DNA of 64,000 nucleotides from Aphelocoma coerulescens (GCF_041296385.1 NC_091013.1:33261001-33325000); one strand, 5' to 3'. Counted from the stretch's first letter, positions 8,769 through 23,177 are shown. A program made the numbers and translations. The notes: generated from the letters alone by a model not told the origin.

Positions 8769-11700
8769 GGATTACTTTGCGTGTGGCACCAAATATACAC
8801 CTGGATTTGAGATGACTCTCATTCTTTGGCTGCTTTCAGAGGAACAGAATAGTACTGTCTTATGCCTCGGCAGTCATCTCTGGAATGAGGGAATATCATA
8901 GGACTTACTTTCTGACAGTAAACATAAAATTATCTGAAAACAGAAAATTAGCCTGGTTATAAGAAGATTTAGCAATAATCTTTTTGTGACAGTTTTTATC
9001 TCTGATATGGTATTTGGAATAAACCAAATCCCTTTTTAGCAGAGAAATCAACAGTATTGACTTTTAAAAGATATTCATTTACATGTCAAATAGCAATCGA
9101 TCTGAGTGAATATTTTGAAGATTTTGAATTTTTTCTAAGAGAAACTTCAATTTTTATTTTTAACAGTAATTCATGTAATAGTCTGATAACTTTGTCATTA
9201 GCTACTCAGATTAGAAATGTAATAAATAAATAAAAATATCATTACTAATAATACTTCTAGTCTATTAAAGTGCTTTCCTATGTTGCTTGCAAGTTTGACT
9301 GACATTTATGGGAATCAAAACTTTTATATTGCCCTGAAAATCCAGTACTTGCCCATCTTGTTACAAAATTGTCTCATAAAACTCATAGTAAGACATCTTC
9401 TGAAGAGAGTGATTTATAACTGCATCAATAGCCTACTGAAGTTAATGGAACTTTTCCCTGGTGCTGGCCTGGGATCAGATCCTGAAATGTAGAAGCCTGA
9501 AACTGTATATTTAATGTGAGTAATTCTTCAGTCACTAGAAACTAGAGAAAGCTCAGCTAATAAGGGTAAGTATAACATGCTCTAAAAACACCTTCCATCT
9601 TCTGTTCACAAATAGTACACCAGATAAGTAGAATAAGAGGAGTAGAGAGAATATTACTCCTCTCCATACTTTTTAAATTCAGCAGAACTGCATATATAAC
9701 TGGCTTCATTCTTATGCTTTGCTTTGCAGAGACAAATGCTTAGTGTCCTTTGTATAGGTTCTACCATGGTAAATGGTGAAGGATAAGTAATAGGAAGTAA
9801 TTTTACTTAGTAGTAAAGGCAAAAGTAGAACAAAAAATAGGCAGTGGGACATTTGGAGGCAAGTCTTCACCTGCATTTTTTCTGAAGGGAAAATTTTGGT
9901 AGGAAGTGATTTTTCCTAAAAAAAAATCCAGTTGTCCTCATTAAAGGACCTCAAGCTGTCATTTTTAAAGACTTCCATACTGTATGGAAAAAACCACACA
10001 GTCTTTTTTCCATTATGTTTTTCTTCAGCTGATGTTTTTATCTGATCATCCATATTTCGGAATATTTTGTATGTGTCTGACTTTAAGCGTTAAGGTTCCT
10101 TAATTAGTGTCCTCATTCACGCATCAAGTGACAATGCTGTATTTGTTGCTCCTTTGTGTGCATGGAGTCCTAATCTCCTGCTCCCTTCTGCTGGAGCTAC
10201 ATAATTTTCTATTCTGGGATGGTTCACCAGGACAGGTAGAAAACAAGGTTGACTCTGTTCTCCAGTAACTATAACCCAGACCTTGGGGTTTTTACCTGCA
10301 CTGTCCTCTGAGCTTGAAAGAGTGATTGAATATTTAATAGCAGTGTGGAACTAAGTAAACCCCTTACAGAATTTTGCACAAAGGCTAGCCAAGTCACTCG
10401 AGACAGAGGGACTTTGGTCTCACATATCCTTGTGCTTTTACCAGCAGATCACAAAGTAAAAAACAAAAGACTGGAATTGCTTCCATGTTTTGCTAGGAAA
10501 AAAATTTGGTTCCTTACTTCTAAAGAACAGAGTTGTGAATTCTATATAGCAACAGAGGACTTCCTAATAGCAGTCACTTCTCATCTGCATTTTTCCTACC
10601 CATGATGACACCATGGTAAGCTGATAGCTTTTAGGGATTTATTCTGTGATTTCCAGCTCCCTCACTTGCTGCTCTCTGCAGTCATGGCAAAATTTGGTCT
10701 GGGAGAAAAATTGTGTGGCCAGACATTGCCACATAAGAAGCCACACTGCCATTTGTATGATACCTTTAGAAGTGAAACCTTTGACCTGCTGGACTATGTT
10801 TATACAGGCAGTAACAGGCTGTCATGGTGGCTAAAGCAGTAGGGAGAGAGGGAAGTATTTCTATGGAAAAGACACCATTACTGCAGTCAGAAGGGCTTTA
10901 CAAGTGTCTTTAATACACAAAATACAAAACAGAATTGGATCAGTAAGTTGACTTCTAATTAGGTGCACAATGTAGACAGAATATTTTGACTCAAATTGTG
11001 AAACATCTCTTGACCTGCAATGCAGATTGATGATACAGTTTCTGTTAATATCACTTTGATGGGGGTGGAAATATTATATAAGAACTGAATTTATTCAGCT
11101 GAGAACAACCTTCTAGACTTGCTGTTCCAGCACCTCTGGCTTTTATTCCTACTTCTCTGTCATCACACTGCTGTATTGGTGATTTATTGTTGGCTAAATC
11201 AAAAGCTTTATACTAATGCAAACTGTGAAGGTTTGGCCTTTGGCCAGGGTCACACAGTAGCTACAATGTTATCGAAAAATCTTTCAGAAGCAGAAATTGT
11301 ACTTAATTTAAAACTCACAGTATTGCACAGGATATTTTATATTTTATTAACTTCTGAATCTATAAACTTAATGAAAATTTTAAGATACAGAGAGTATGGA
11401 AGAGCTATTTACATGCCGCAGAAAGGTGCTAAGTGTCTTTTTAGATTTTAATTTCCCATAAACTAACAAAAATTGCAACGCAGACTAGTTACTTGCTAGC
11501 AAGATCTCTCTAAATTTAGCCTTTACTCCTTCACATCAGGCTCATGTTTCCAGATTTATTTCATGGGGCTATGGAAGCTCTTTCCTCTAGGACCCTTTTC
11601 AGCAGCTAATATTCACAACATTCAGGTCTTGTTCATAACAGCTCCATTTCAGTCAACACCTTCTGCTTCATAGTTACACTGGCAAGAGCCAAAATCTCTT

Positions 11701-14700
11701 CTATAATTAGTTGCCTGATGCTGGATTTACCCACTGTCTACTGAAGCCAACATTCATCTTACCTTTATCTGCCAGAAAGTCTGGCACATATGAGCTGTGC
11801 TGTCAGATAGCTAAGGAAATGACACAGAACAAGAATAAGGCTTCAGAAAGTTTCCAAGCCTTCCAGCAAATACAGCTAAAATGGTGATATGAGGCAACCT
11901 GAGATCATCCCAGGTATGTAAGTAAGCCTGCCATGACAAGGACTGCCACAGCATCCCATAGAATACCAGGGGTGAATCCTTGGCACCTGTGTGTGGCCAT
12001 TTGGCAGTGACAAAACCCTCACCGGCACCAGTCATGATGCATTACAGTGTTTACAAGATACTTTTGACAGAAGACTTTTGCTCATTACATCAGAAAAAGT
12101 TAATCAACAGTCAGCTTGGGACAAACTGAAGGTGTGGACCAGAGTTCCACTGCAGTGAAGTATATAATCCCAAGAGTACAGGAAAGTGGCATTAGGACAA
12201 GGATCTCAAAATACTCAAGTGATTTGTCCTAAGATCTGTCAATGTCCTTGTGCTTCTGAAAAGATAAATGCTCTTGAATACACTGCCTTCTCAAAGGAGC
12301 CTTGTAAATGAATCTGTTTAGTGTTTTAGACCTTGTTCTATAAAACAGTGATGAACTATAATAGTAGACAATATCCTTATATAGGATAATTCTGCATGAT
12401 AATGGGGTATTTCCTTGTCAAGCTTTCTTTCAAAACCTTTTGGTCTTTCTCAGAAATTACAATCTTGTATTTATCCTCAGTGGAGAGGAAAACTAAAATT
12501 TTTGTTCTGACATGACCCCTAAAGACTGGTGTTTGAAAGACTACATTTAGCTATTCTGAAGATCTGTACGTTGCTCCCCGATGCAAGACAGGTAGAACAC
12601 ATGATTTTTCTTTACCAGAAACAATCCACAGCTACTTCTCTTCTAATTGTTTTAAGTGTCTGATACTGCAGTAGGTTCCCTTTTAGGCTGTACAAATCTT
12701 TCAAGTCTGTGTTGGACCTGGGGACACGCTGCTCCAGCTTCCTCTCCCCATGCCCAAACAAAACAGGGCATGGCGTTATACCAACAGAGAACAGTTTATT
12801 TTTAGATAATATACAGATTTTCATCTGAGAAGTACAGAACCTCCACCCACATTCTAATTCAAGTCAGTATCACACTTAATTGCAAACCTCTTATAGGTAG
12901 GAGCAGTTAGAGTGAAAAAAAAATTTTAAGCTCTTTCTGCTCTTCATATCCATAGCTTCAGGCATGTCCTTTGCATGCTATAAACAGAGTGCCAAATTGT
13001 TCTTTCAGTAATATTGATTCAAAATAGAAATTGTCTTAGAGTAATGAAGTACAAGTATCATAGAATTGCAAAGCAGTCTGAAGAGAAGAAAGAATATGCA
13101 TCTAGTTTATTGTTCACTGGATGCAGGTTGCTATGAAACACATAAAGATCTTAAAGGTTAAAGGAATTGAAATTCTCATGCATCTTCCTACTGTAGTCGG
13201 ACACTTGACAAAATAACACAAATCTTTAAGCAAAAATGAAGCAAAACATGCAGATCATAGTTTTAGCACACTTGGTCTATTTTGGTTAGAAGTTTTCTCT
13301 GTCTAGTTAATTTTTTAAATAAGGATACATTCCAGAAAAAAAACCCCAAGCAGTTAAATATGTCTATTAATATAAAACATAGATTTAAATGCTTGTTTTA
13401 GTAATACCAATTTACACACTCCCATTCCGAACTCTCTATTTCATCCTTATTCTTCTGTTCCTCCCCGAGAGAGAATATGTCTGTTTGCTTTTCTAAATGC
13501 TTCATTCAAAAGGAAGAAAACGTGGTAAATATTGTCTATGTTAACACAGTAGATAAAGAGAGAACCACATTGAAATGTAAAAAAATCTTGTTCCAGCTTG
13601 CTCTTATTTAAATGAATAGAGTTCTTTCTAAGGACACATGCTGAGCATCATGTCTGAAGAAGAACTAGTCCTTGAAGAGGTTTCACGGTACCTGTAAGGA
13701 TCCTCTCAGCAAACTCTGAACTTCCGGTCACCTCTAGCTAACACTCATAGAATTAACTGATGTTTTTTATAACTCAAGCTGTCTCCAGAATGTGTCTGCT
13801 CATGGGACAGGAACCATTAAAAACTTCTATGGAACAAATTTGGACTATCTTTACTGCTTGAAGTCACCAGACACACTGAAGCAGGGAGACTGTATTGTGT
13901 GGTGAGATCATTCCCTTTGCAATGAAATGAATCCTTGAAGAGTACTGTCAATACTGGGCTGATGAAAGCTCCCTCCATCACCCTCAGGCAGCACTGGTGC
14001 AAAGGGTGCAAAGCTGACCTTTAGCATCCTCTAACAGCACATAAAGCAGCTGGAAAGTGTTCTGGTCTTGACATTCTACACTGTCACAGGTGTAGAAATT
14101 TTGGGTTTAGCCATATCTTCTGAGATAACAAAAGCTGTTTTAACTCAGCTGTAGCCTCAGAATTCATTTCAGGCCAAAGTACATTGCAAATGGTGTTTAA
14201 TCACATTCTCTAATATCATGTGTTTAAAAATCAGATCCATGGTGATATGTAAAGAGAACAGTATTGCAGGATGCTAATAAATACTCTATCATCTAGGAAG
14301 GGATTATTCCTTAAAACACAATACAAAGTTTTCCTATTGTCACAATCTTAAAATAAAACTGCACTTTAATTGGATTTTTTTTTTTTTTTTTTTTCAAAAT
14401 CTGACATTTTTATGGCAAATAAATCTTCTTAGGACAGGGGAAGTCCATAGAAGTCCAAGAATCATAGCAAACAATACATTTATTATTGCTTCTGGTTTTG
14501 GTAATTTCCAACTGCCTCTGATATTGAACTACCAATATGCCCTTCTTTTACACTATACTCAAAATCATTTATAAAATATGAGCACTGCTGACATCTAATC
14601 TCAGTTGTTTGAAGGAAAAAATTTACTCTTGTAGTTTTATCTCAGATTGAACCAGTGATAACGTCCTGAAACAGTTTCAGTCCCACTAATACTGCATTAG

Positions 14701-17700
14701 GCATTGCATTATAAGGTAACTTGTGAACTTCTTTTTTGCAGTTCCTAAATTCATGCATAAATGCCCATTTTTCTCCACTTCTTCCCAAAGTTTTTAACAA
14801 ATTGACAAGAAAAAAATCTGATTTCAAGTGTTGCAAATTGTGGAAGTAATAGTTTCTTGAAGAATGTGAACATAACTTCGAACACTTAAGGATGAATTGC
14901 TGACAAAAAATAGAACTTTGAAGACCACAGCCCCCAATTTTCTTGAGGTAATCTCTCTGGCTTCAAGATTCTTGTACAACCCTATAATTGGTATTAGGAA
15001 GTGTTTTGTTAGTACTCATACTGGCTCAGAAAAAAAATAGACAGAAAATTTATTTATTGTCTGCTTATTGTAAAAGCTTCAAGCTGATCCCATAGAGTAG
15101 ATGTGAGATGCTGTTATTTTCAGCTTTTCTTCAGAAAGGTATTGTGAAAGGCAGTGAAAATGAAGTAACTTTAACATTACGTATTTCAAAAAACACCTTC
15201 ATCTTATGTTATCTTATTTGAATTTCTGCAAGTAAAGAAGGACATAAGTAATTCCAGAGTTGAATTGAGTAAGAAAATGAAAATAATATTGTTGAAGGTT
15301 TTTTTAATTGAATCCATGCTTTTGATTCATGCTTTTGAAGATTTATGAATCATTCAGAACATTAAAAACTGGGCTTATCGTTTTTGTTACTTTGGTTTTG
15401 CTTTGTTCTGAAAGTAAGTTTTTATTCTTCTATTCAGGAAAGCTGACAGCCAGTTAAAGCACAAACAGTGCCATTGTGGTCAATATATCAAAAAAGAATT
15501 ATTTATAATTGTATTGACAAATTATTTATTGAAAGTACTCAACAAATACCAAGTAAATAACAGCAAATCCATTTGGCAATACTCAAAGACATTCTTAGAA
15601 TGTTATATTAATCAAATAGGGGATGAAGTGTTCTTCAGTCCATCACATTTCTTAATTACAATTTAAAACTTTTAATCACGGGATGGGATTGAACAAAAAT
15701 ACTGTTCATGCCTCCTGGTATTGGATCAAACCAGGTAAGACACACTGTGAACAGAGGCAATCACTTATAATCTCACTATGCTGGTTTAGATGTGGTCAAA
15801 AATCTCTGCTTTGACCAGTTTTATGCCAATTTGACTCAAACATGTCAAATTCAGCTTGCCTTTCCACACCTACCTGTCTGGCCTCTTTGCTTGTCTCTAT
15901 TTTTCCTTCCCACTTCTTTGTTCCAAAGACCATTTTCTCTTAGCACTACTGTCCTTCCTTCCATGCCAGTTTGGGGCTTTGCTTTTACTATCCTTTGAAC
16001 ACATGCTTGAATAAGACCACCTCTGACCTTTCGCCACAGCCCTCCTGCCTTGCTCTTGGCTATTGTGCTTTCTTTTCAGCACAGACATTGCCATTCTTTC
16101 CCTGCCCAGAGGCGTGACACCATCACCTAACAAGGGTCATGCTGCACATTCTCCTGCCTCAAATCTCTCCTGCCACCCTTCAAAATGGACCAGAACACAA
16201 GCAGCGGGTTTGACAGAGCTCTAGATTATTCAATCTCCCTCACTGGCAACACATCATTGTGGCTGTATTTCAACTTTTCTACACAGTCGCACATGTAGAT
16301 CCAGGGAGCTAGAGCAATGCAGAACCAGGGCTCTAAGAAAGGTCTCAAATAAAGATCATTAGTAAACTACTATTGAACAATTGCCAACATTAGTGTTTGG
16401 AATGAGGAGTCATATGAGGATGCAAAAGTAGTTCTGCAATGCAACAGAAAATCAATAATGTATCTAAAGTTTCTGTTTACAAAAATCTAATTCTACTACT
16501 CTAAGGAGCAAGACGGAATCACAGATTCTTAGCAGGTGTTTGTGAGAGCAAGGACAATTGGAGAGATTGGGTAAATTCCCAGGAATCAAGTCGCTGTAAA
16601 AGTTAACTTAGTTCAGCATTTCAGACTGCCCTCTCCTTTACGTCCATCCACATGGTAATGCCAACCAAGAGCCTCAGGAATAAGAGATGTCACTTTTTTA
16701 ATCACATAGTTGGCTGTTGTTTCTCTGGACATAGTCTGCTCCCACTCGGCTGACAGCAAAGTGATGGCAGTCCAGCTTCAAACTGAGACACAGCTCTCTT
16801 TCCATACTAGGTAGTATATTTCCCTTGCCTATCTGCTGTAACAAATAAGGGTTAAGATCAGCATGGATCTTCACAAATGTTGCCTTTTCCTGCCTGAATT
16901 TCGTCGTGCTCTGGGTGGTTTTCTTCCCACGTATTGCAGCATGGCATTTCACTTCCTTTATGACTAGACTGACTCCCACCTCCACAGAATTCCCTGCTCT
17001 GCGCAACATCCACGGTGCATTGGACCATCATGCTTTCTTGGGTCACACATGAGCCACAAAGAAACTTAAAACACTTTTATCAACACTTCAACTGCAAGCA
17101 TGAATGATGTTGCTTATGGTTGCGTGACATGTACATGCAGTGCAGGAAATAAAGGATGTCACTCTGGCAGTGGCACTTCACCTGGTAGTGGCTTGGCAGT
17201 CTATTAGACTGTTTCTGTTTTGAAGTCACAGTCTCAAGGCCATCTCTCTTCTGCTTTTCTCCCTCCACCTTGGGTTGATTCTACAGTGCAGAAAGCTGTT
17301 AATGTAATGACTTATCAAACCACAGCACATAGAATGTCTTAGGCCCATTTGAGATTCACAGAGATTTTTTATGTTAAGGAAAACAGTTCAGTGGCTTTTG
17401 CACTAGAGGAAATGCAGAAGTACAGGATTGTACTAACTCTGAAAGGATTTATGGGCATGGACAAAGAAATTCAATAAGCCTGATTCCCTCTACCTTAGAG
17501 AGAGTTTCTGCTGTAAAAGGAAAAGGGACACAAAAGCAGAACAAAGTAAATATAGCACAGGATGATGCAATGTTCAACAAAGTGAGAAGCAAAGGTGAAA
17601 TGACTTGCCCATAAATGCAAGTATTCAACAAAGTTGGAAACTGACTCTAGCTTTAGTGATCCATTTTTTGTACCAGGTTTCTCCTGAAAGCAGTCAGAAG

Positions 17701-18394
17701 ACATCCTAGTGGGGAGTTAAGATTCAGGGTGGTATTATGCATCATGAAAGGCTTTCTCTTTGTCTTATTAACCTTTCTTTCCCTGTTCCCCACCACTTCA
17801 TATTATGAGACATCCAGTTAAATAACACTGGGTATTTAAACCACTTTCTATCAAAAGAAAAAAATAAAACTGAACTTTTAGAGGGTTTTTGTCCTCCTCT
17901 CTTTTTTGGCTGTTTTTTTTTCATTTTGTGTTTGGCTTTTTTTTCTTCTGACAATACTAATTTTTCATGCTGCCAATTCAGTTTGGCAAACTACTTAAGA
18001 GTTAGATTTTCTTCTATGTTCACACTACTCGTAGGGACCTCCTTGGAATGGGATCTATGGGTATGTTATATTGGACTGCTGGAATCAGGAAACCAGAAAG
18101 AAAGAGATGTTTGGTCTTCCCTTGAATCTAATGTGGTAAATTCCATCAGTTTAAATGGGATGTAAAAATAACAGCCAATCAGTATGTACTATTTAAAATT
18201 ATTTTACCAAAGTTTACATGACTTAATAAAAAGGCAAGAGAACATTCTTATTATGTAGGGTTTAAGAGTACTGTTTTCCTACTATAGGTGTATTTATGTA
18301 ATTTTTTACTCAAAAAGGGAACATGAAATTATCTGCACAACTGGAGACTGAAGGAAGAAAAGGGAGAGGAAAGGTTTAGTTGTTCGGCTGCAAT
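8769..18394 (+). other. Intron 6 interior, no gene or known repeat recognised
   Basis: This is unique-looking AT-rich sequence. Simple tracts include a T-run of about 20 at 14379-14396. Open frames of 60-110 codons at 10345, 11119, 16698 and elsewhere show no domain, signal peptide pattern or splice-supported structure, and I treat them as chance. Confidence 0.6.
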
Positions 18395-18700
18395 ATAAAA
18401 ACTTTGAGATTTGCATTTAGTTCTAATTAAATATGCCTAAAGAGGGGGGAAAAGCCAGAAAAACCTCTTTATCAGTGTCTGTGTAATTAAGCATGTACTG
18501 TTTTTATTTATGATAAAACACAGTTTCCTCCCTCTGCAATTCCATGTAAATGCAGGCTCAATCATTAGTATTGCAGGATCTCTGATGATTTCCAGCATTA
18601 GTAATAAAAAGTGGCAGCTTTATTAATCAAACATGTTCAACCACCCAAACATCATTAATAGTTGATATAATCTTATAATGCAAATGCTTAAGCACCTGGA
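18395..18700 (+). promoter_or_regulatory. Candidate conserved non-coding element (intronic)
   Basis: The stretch is AT-rich and non-repetitive, with several homeodomain-type cores (CTAATTAAAT, GTAATTAAGC, TTAATCAAAC) and an octamer-like ATGCAAATG near 18680. It has the texture of vertebrate developmental conserved elements in long neuronal-gene introns. This is a pattern impression only; cross-species alignment is needed to support it. Confidence 0.3.
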
Positions 18701-21700
18701 AACATTTCCATGAAATATTGACTTAATGGTAAGTGTCAAGAAGATACCTAGTCTTCTACTTCTTTTTTCTTTAACTATATAATCCAACAATATAAATCAT
18801 AAACAGGCCTGCCCAATATTTATAAAACTACAGTCCAGTCTCCTGCCCATCCATTTAAGTAGCTAAATTCTAAGGACTTTTGGTCAGTTAAGAACTCTGT
18901 TTAGTGCTCCATTGCTTCTTGTTTTGAGCCCAGGACCAATGGAAGAAATTATGTTTACAAAAGATTTTAGTCCATAAGTAAACCAAGAAATATTTGAAAT
19001 GATACTGAATTGTGGAAATAGATTCACATTGAAATAAATAATTTTGAGGAAGAGTGCTAGTTAAGTTTAAAGTGTTCTTTTTCCACCTGTGTGAGGCCAC
19101 CATGTGAGTCAAAGCATGCAAGGAAGACCTTGCACTTCAGGGCTAATAAGCCCAGACCAACAGCTTTCCAGGCAAAATACCTTGTCTTATTCTGTGTTTG
19201 AAGAGTTTGTAGGCCCAGTCCAGGCTCCCTCTGGTCAGGAGATCAGGCTGAAGAAGAAATGTAAAAGTGTCCTGTAAGTCCAGAAGGAAAGAAATACTCC
19301 CTTCCAGGTCATGTTTTTCTCCAGACTTAATTAACCTAAAATCATGCCTCATTTGGTGATTTTGCCTTATTATTGTTCACAGTTCATTAATAAAATCATT
19401 GAACAATCTTAAAAGTTTCCAAGAGAAGACAGAGCTGGGAAGTGATGAGAAACTGGAAGCTAGGGTCAGGGGCCTGGGACTGGTTGGACAAGGACATTAA
19501 TATCCAGGGAGAGGCAAGCAGGTAATGTGAGGAGAAAAATGAAAAAGAGAGGAGTTTGTGGAAGGCTGGATAAGAAAACTTCTGTCATAGGAAATGAAGC
19601 TATGCAGTGTAGGAAAGACTGGGACATGGGTGAGAAGGGAGATGACAGGAATGAATGGGTTGGGAATGGGATGAGAAGCTGGTGGACTAGTGCTGGAGCT
19701 GTTTGCATGCACCAGCTAGAAAGTAAGAGCTGTGAACAAGGAAAGGCTTTAGAGAGAGGCAGAATATATTAAGCTTGATGAAAAGACTACATTGCTGTTC
19801 AGAGCCTGGAAGCGAGTCCAAGTCTCTCAGGTCTCACCAATACTCCACTGTCAACAACATGTTTATGAATACATGGCAAAGTATCTGTTTTTTCAGTTTC
19901 TGGAATTAGGAGTTAAATTATCTTAGACAGTAACAGTCACTGAGCTCAGGTATCAGTAGGGCCACAGGATGATCTACAAATAAAGTAAGGAGAGAAAATA
20001 TTCAGGGGAACCTTTTGTTCAGTCAGGAAGTGGAGAGATTCAATAGAGACCATTGAATCTAGCAAAACACTGGATGAAAATCAAGAAGTGAAATGAACAA
20101 ACAACCTTCTAAATGCAACAACCACAAAGCTTTGACCATTCTGTCCTTTGCCATTCATTGCTATCTGGAAGGAACTGCTGAAAATGTAATATTCCCTGTT
20201 GGCAGGGCATCAAGCTTTGTGAGACTTGATAGGTTCCTGCAGGGAAAATCACAGCAATCTGCATTAAAAACATACTGCTCTGCACTGAAAGACCCTTGCA
20301 GAACACAGGGAACAAAAAAGAAGGCTTTGGCTCTTAACATTGTAGTCTGCTGGTTTTAACATGAACCTGTGTAAAGAATTACCCTTTACAGTCACAGCGA
20401 GAACCTGGTAAGAGAATGATAGTTTTCTACAAGAAAAGACTTTCAAGGGAAAAGACATACAGCTGACAACTGAAAAAACACCGTGTCAGAGTTTTAGATT
20501 TAGATTTATAGCTGGTTTTGCTCAAAGTTACCCAAGTCTTTCACTACGTTAGAAATGCTGCAGATAGATTAGGAGGTGGGCGGATTAGAAGCTACAGGTT
20601 GTGGACTGCCTTACTGTCTGTAGTAAGGAATAATCCTGGCTCTCCTGGCCAGCTCACCATTTTTGTTTCCTAAAAACCTGAATTATTATGGTGTTATGTA
20701 GAAATCCATTCAAAGATGGAGTAGACACATAATCATGAAGTAAGATTATTAGTTATTGTGGAAGTTCATTAACTTTCAAGGTTGGGAGGGTGGGGGGGCA
20801 AGGACCAATATATATATATCAAGCTTAACCAAATTATAATTTTACAATCTTGAGCTGCTAACTTCATATATTTCTTAGTCTTAATAGTTATCTTTTAAAT
20901 TTATATATTTTCACATCTATGAAATTGTATCAGAAATGTTTTTATAATATTGTCTACTGCATTATATCATCCAGGCCTTGATTAAAACCATTTCAAATTA
21001 GTAATTCATGGATGGTGTCGTAAAAGTTATTACCAGCATAGGAATACATTTCTGAATGCTCATGGGAACTAATTATATTTGCCATTTCTGATGGAGACAT
21101 GTATGTTATCTTGTAAGAGTATAGATCTCTCTGTCTGTTATTTAAATGACGACATTATTCATTGGTCCCATTGGCTTAAACAAAAAGCTGTGTTTAATGA
21201 TTATTTTAAAGAACAAATTGCTTTTTCTAACATTAAAATTCAACGTACAGAAAACTTTTGAAGTGATAAGTTCCTAAGTAATTCATAAACTAAGAGGGAG
21301 TGTGATAGAGGTAAAAAAAAGTGTTCAATAAGTTGAGTTCAAGCAAAATTGCATCTCTCTCGTTGCTCAAAGTGGGAAAATAATCATAATAAAGAAATAA
21401 TGAAACAGAATTATGACTGCCTGAGGGTAGGTGGCTCCAACTCAAATAAACCAGATAGAAGGTTGATTCAAGGAGAAAATGAAGAAGGAAGTGGTTAGAG
21501 GTTTCATAATTGAACTGTTTTAGAGATATTTTCAGAATAAGAAGCTATTTGGTTTGAGGGTTTTTTTTTTTATTATTGTGGTTATTTAAATGTGCTTTTT
21601 TTCAAAATAGCCAAAGCAATTAGTTTATGTCAAACTTGCCAAAAATAACAGCTTGAATTAAACCAGGTTAGAAAATGTACTAAGAAATCTAACCAAGGGA

Positions 21701-22681
21701 ATAAATTTCTTCCATTTTTTTAAGGTAATATTTCTGAAATTTCTGCAAATGAAGAGCTCTCCAAGGCCGTAGTATTTTTGAACAAAATTCAGTTCTCTCA
21801 CAGATGACCCATGCATCCCTAAAATCTCTGGGAAATGCTGACCAAATGTAGCTACACATAAAAATAATAAAAACTTCAGGCAGTGCTCATATGGAGTATG
21901 AGCATTTTCAGTTTGGTATGTATCAATACTATCGTCCTTGTCCTGAAATACACTTAAATATTAATGGAAAAGCAACCTACTTGCATCACAAGTGCTCTTT
22001 CAGGCTCTTTGAGGCACTTCAGTTTTAGCAGTGTCTCCTATTCATTTTATGACAGTTTAAGGAGGTTACACCTGTCATTAGCAACTTACCAACATTTTAT
22101 TGATGTACACAGACTCAAAGTTTGCCATAACTGATCAGCAGTGCCAGAGAAACCTAATTTCAGGGGCTAAACCACATAGGGGCTTAGCACAGTAGCCTTT
22201 TACCCAAGTAGAGTTAAAAATAAAATAAAAAGGGAAGGCTAAAATGGCATAGGCCCAATGGTTTGGTCCTGCTGCAGTTTTTTTCCTCAAAATGCTTTTT
22301 ATTGGAGCAAATGTATACAGGAACTTTAGTCCTTGTTGATAGGTCCTTCTTGAACATCTCTTTACAATTCCAGTCTCTACCCTGAGCTAATCTAAAGTCC
22401 TTCTTAAATATTTCATATGTTGCAAATCACTGAAATGTCATCAACTAGTGTTCAGTAAGCCGGTGCTGTCAACACAGATTGAGCCATAACACTTGGTTAC
22501 TGCACCCTTCCCAGGGTGAAACTCAGGACTACTCTTCCTCCTTGAACTGACTCTTCCCCTCAGGTTGATGCATACTAAGCATCATGAATGTTGCCTTGCT
22601 GAGAACTGTGAGCAACTTGTACAAAAAACAGGCTTTGTTTTCCTGTCTGGTGGTTTCTAAAATAGTACTGTTATGGGGAAG
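18701..22681 (+). other. Intron 6 interior, no gene recognised
   Basis: No coding gene or known transposon is recognised. A purine-rich stretch at about 19400-19770 and a G-rich tract at 20784-20798 stand out. Open frames at 19466-19772 overlap on both strands in the purine-rich part and reflect composition. Confidence 0.55.
20784..20798 (+). other. G-quadruplex-type motif
   Basis: GGGAGGGTGGGGGGG satisfies a four-run G3 pattern with single-base loops, the type that folds most stably, on the sense strand of the intron. It is followed by a TATATATATA run. Confidence 0.6.
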
Positions 22682-23177
22682 TGTCATGGGTTAGGAGAGG
22701 CATTCCCTAATTTAGTGCTCCCTTCTCCACCCCGCTCACTCCCCTCCCCTGTCCAGTGGGAGATACAAAAGGTAGAGGTTATAGGTTAAAATAAAAACAA
22801 TTTACTGGAAACAGCACCGAGATAAGAAAAATGAGTAGTACCAGTAACAATATTAATAACAGAAGTGTGCAAAAGAGTGATTTACATGCAAAATGCTCAT
22901 CTAGTGACACAATGCAACATAACCACAGATGGTGCCATCCCACTGCTCCTTCCAGCACATTTTTCCTGATCAGAAAGGAGCACCCATCTCCTCGGAAACA
23001 AGAGAGAGTCCAGTCCCGTCCTGTCCTGCCCTTTCCTGTCCTATCCCTTCCTTGCCCTGTCCTCCCCCACCCCTGGAAATTACCTAAATTGGTATGTAAT
23101 ATCCTCTTAGGCACATCCACAGCTGCATCCCCTCAGCTACTGCAAAAATTAACTCTGTCCTGGTCAAAACCAGGACA
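22682..23177 (-). mobile_element. Complete-looking solo LTR of an avian endogenous retrovirus (496 bp)
   Basis: On the + strand it runs from TGTCATGGGTTAGG to AACCAGGACA. On the minus strand it begins TGTCCTGGT and ends CCCATGACA, with the TG…CA termini typical of LTRs. The right end (23156-23177) is a perfect hairpin, TGTCCTGGT and ACCAGGACA around CAAA. An AGTAAA-like signal on the minus strand lies near 22803. Flanks share GGGA (GGGAAG left, GGGAGA right), a weak trace of target duplication. The inside has a pyrimidine-rich minisatellite-like tract (about 23015-23075). No internal retroviral genes are attached. The open frames of 113 and 119 residues inside are incidental. Confidence 0.75.

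Noticed and set aside
11119..11451. 110-codon + strand frame with a hydrophobic start
   Set aside because: No recognised family; the hydrophobic N-terminus comes from a T-rich stretch and there is no supporting context.
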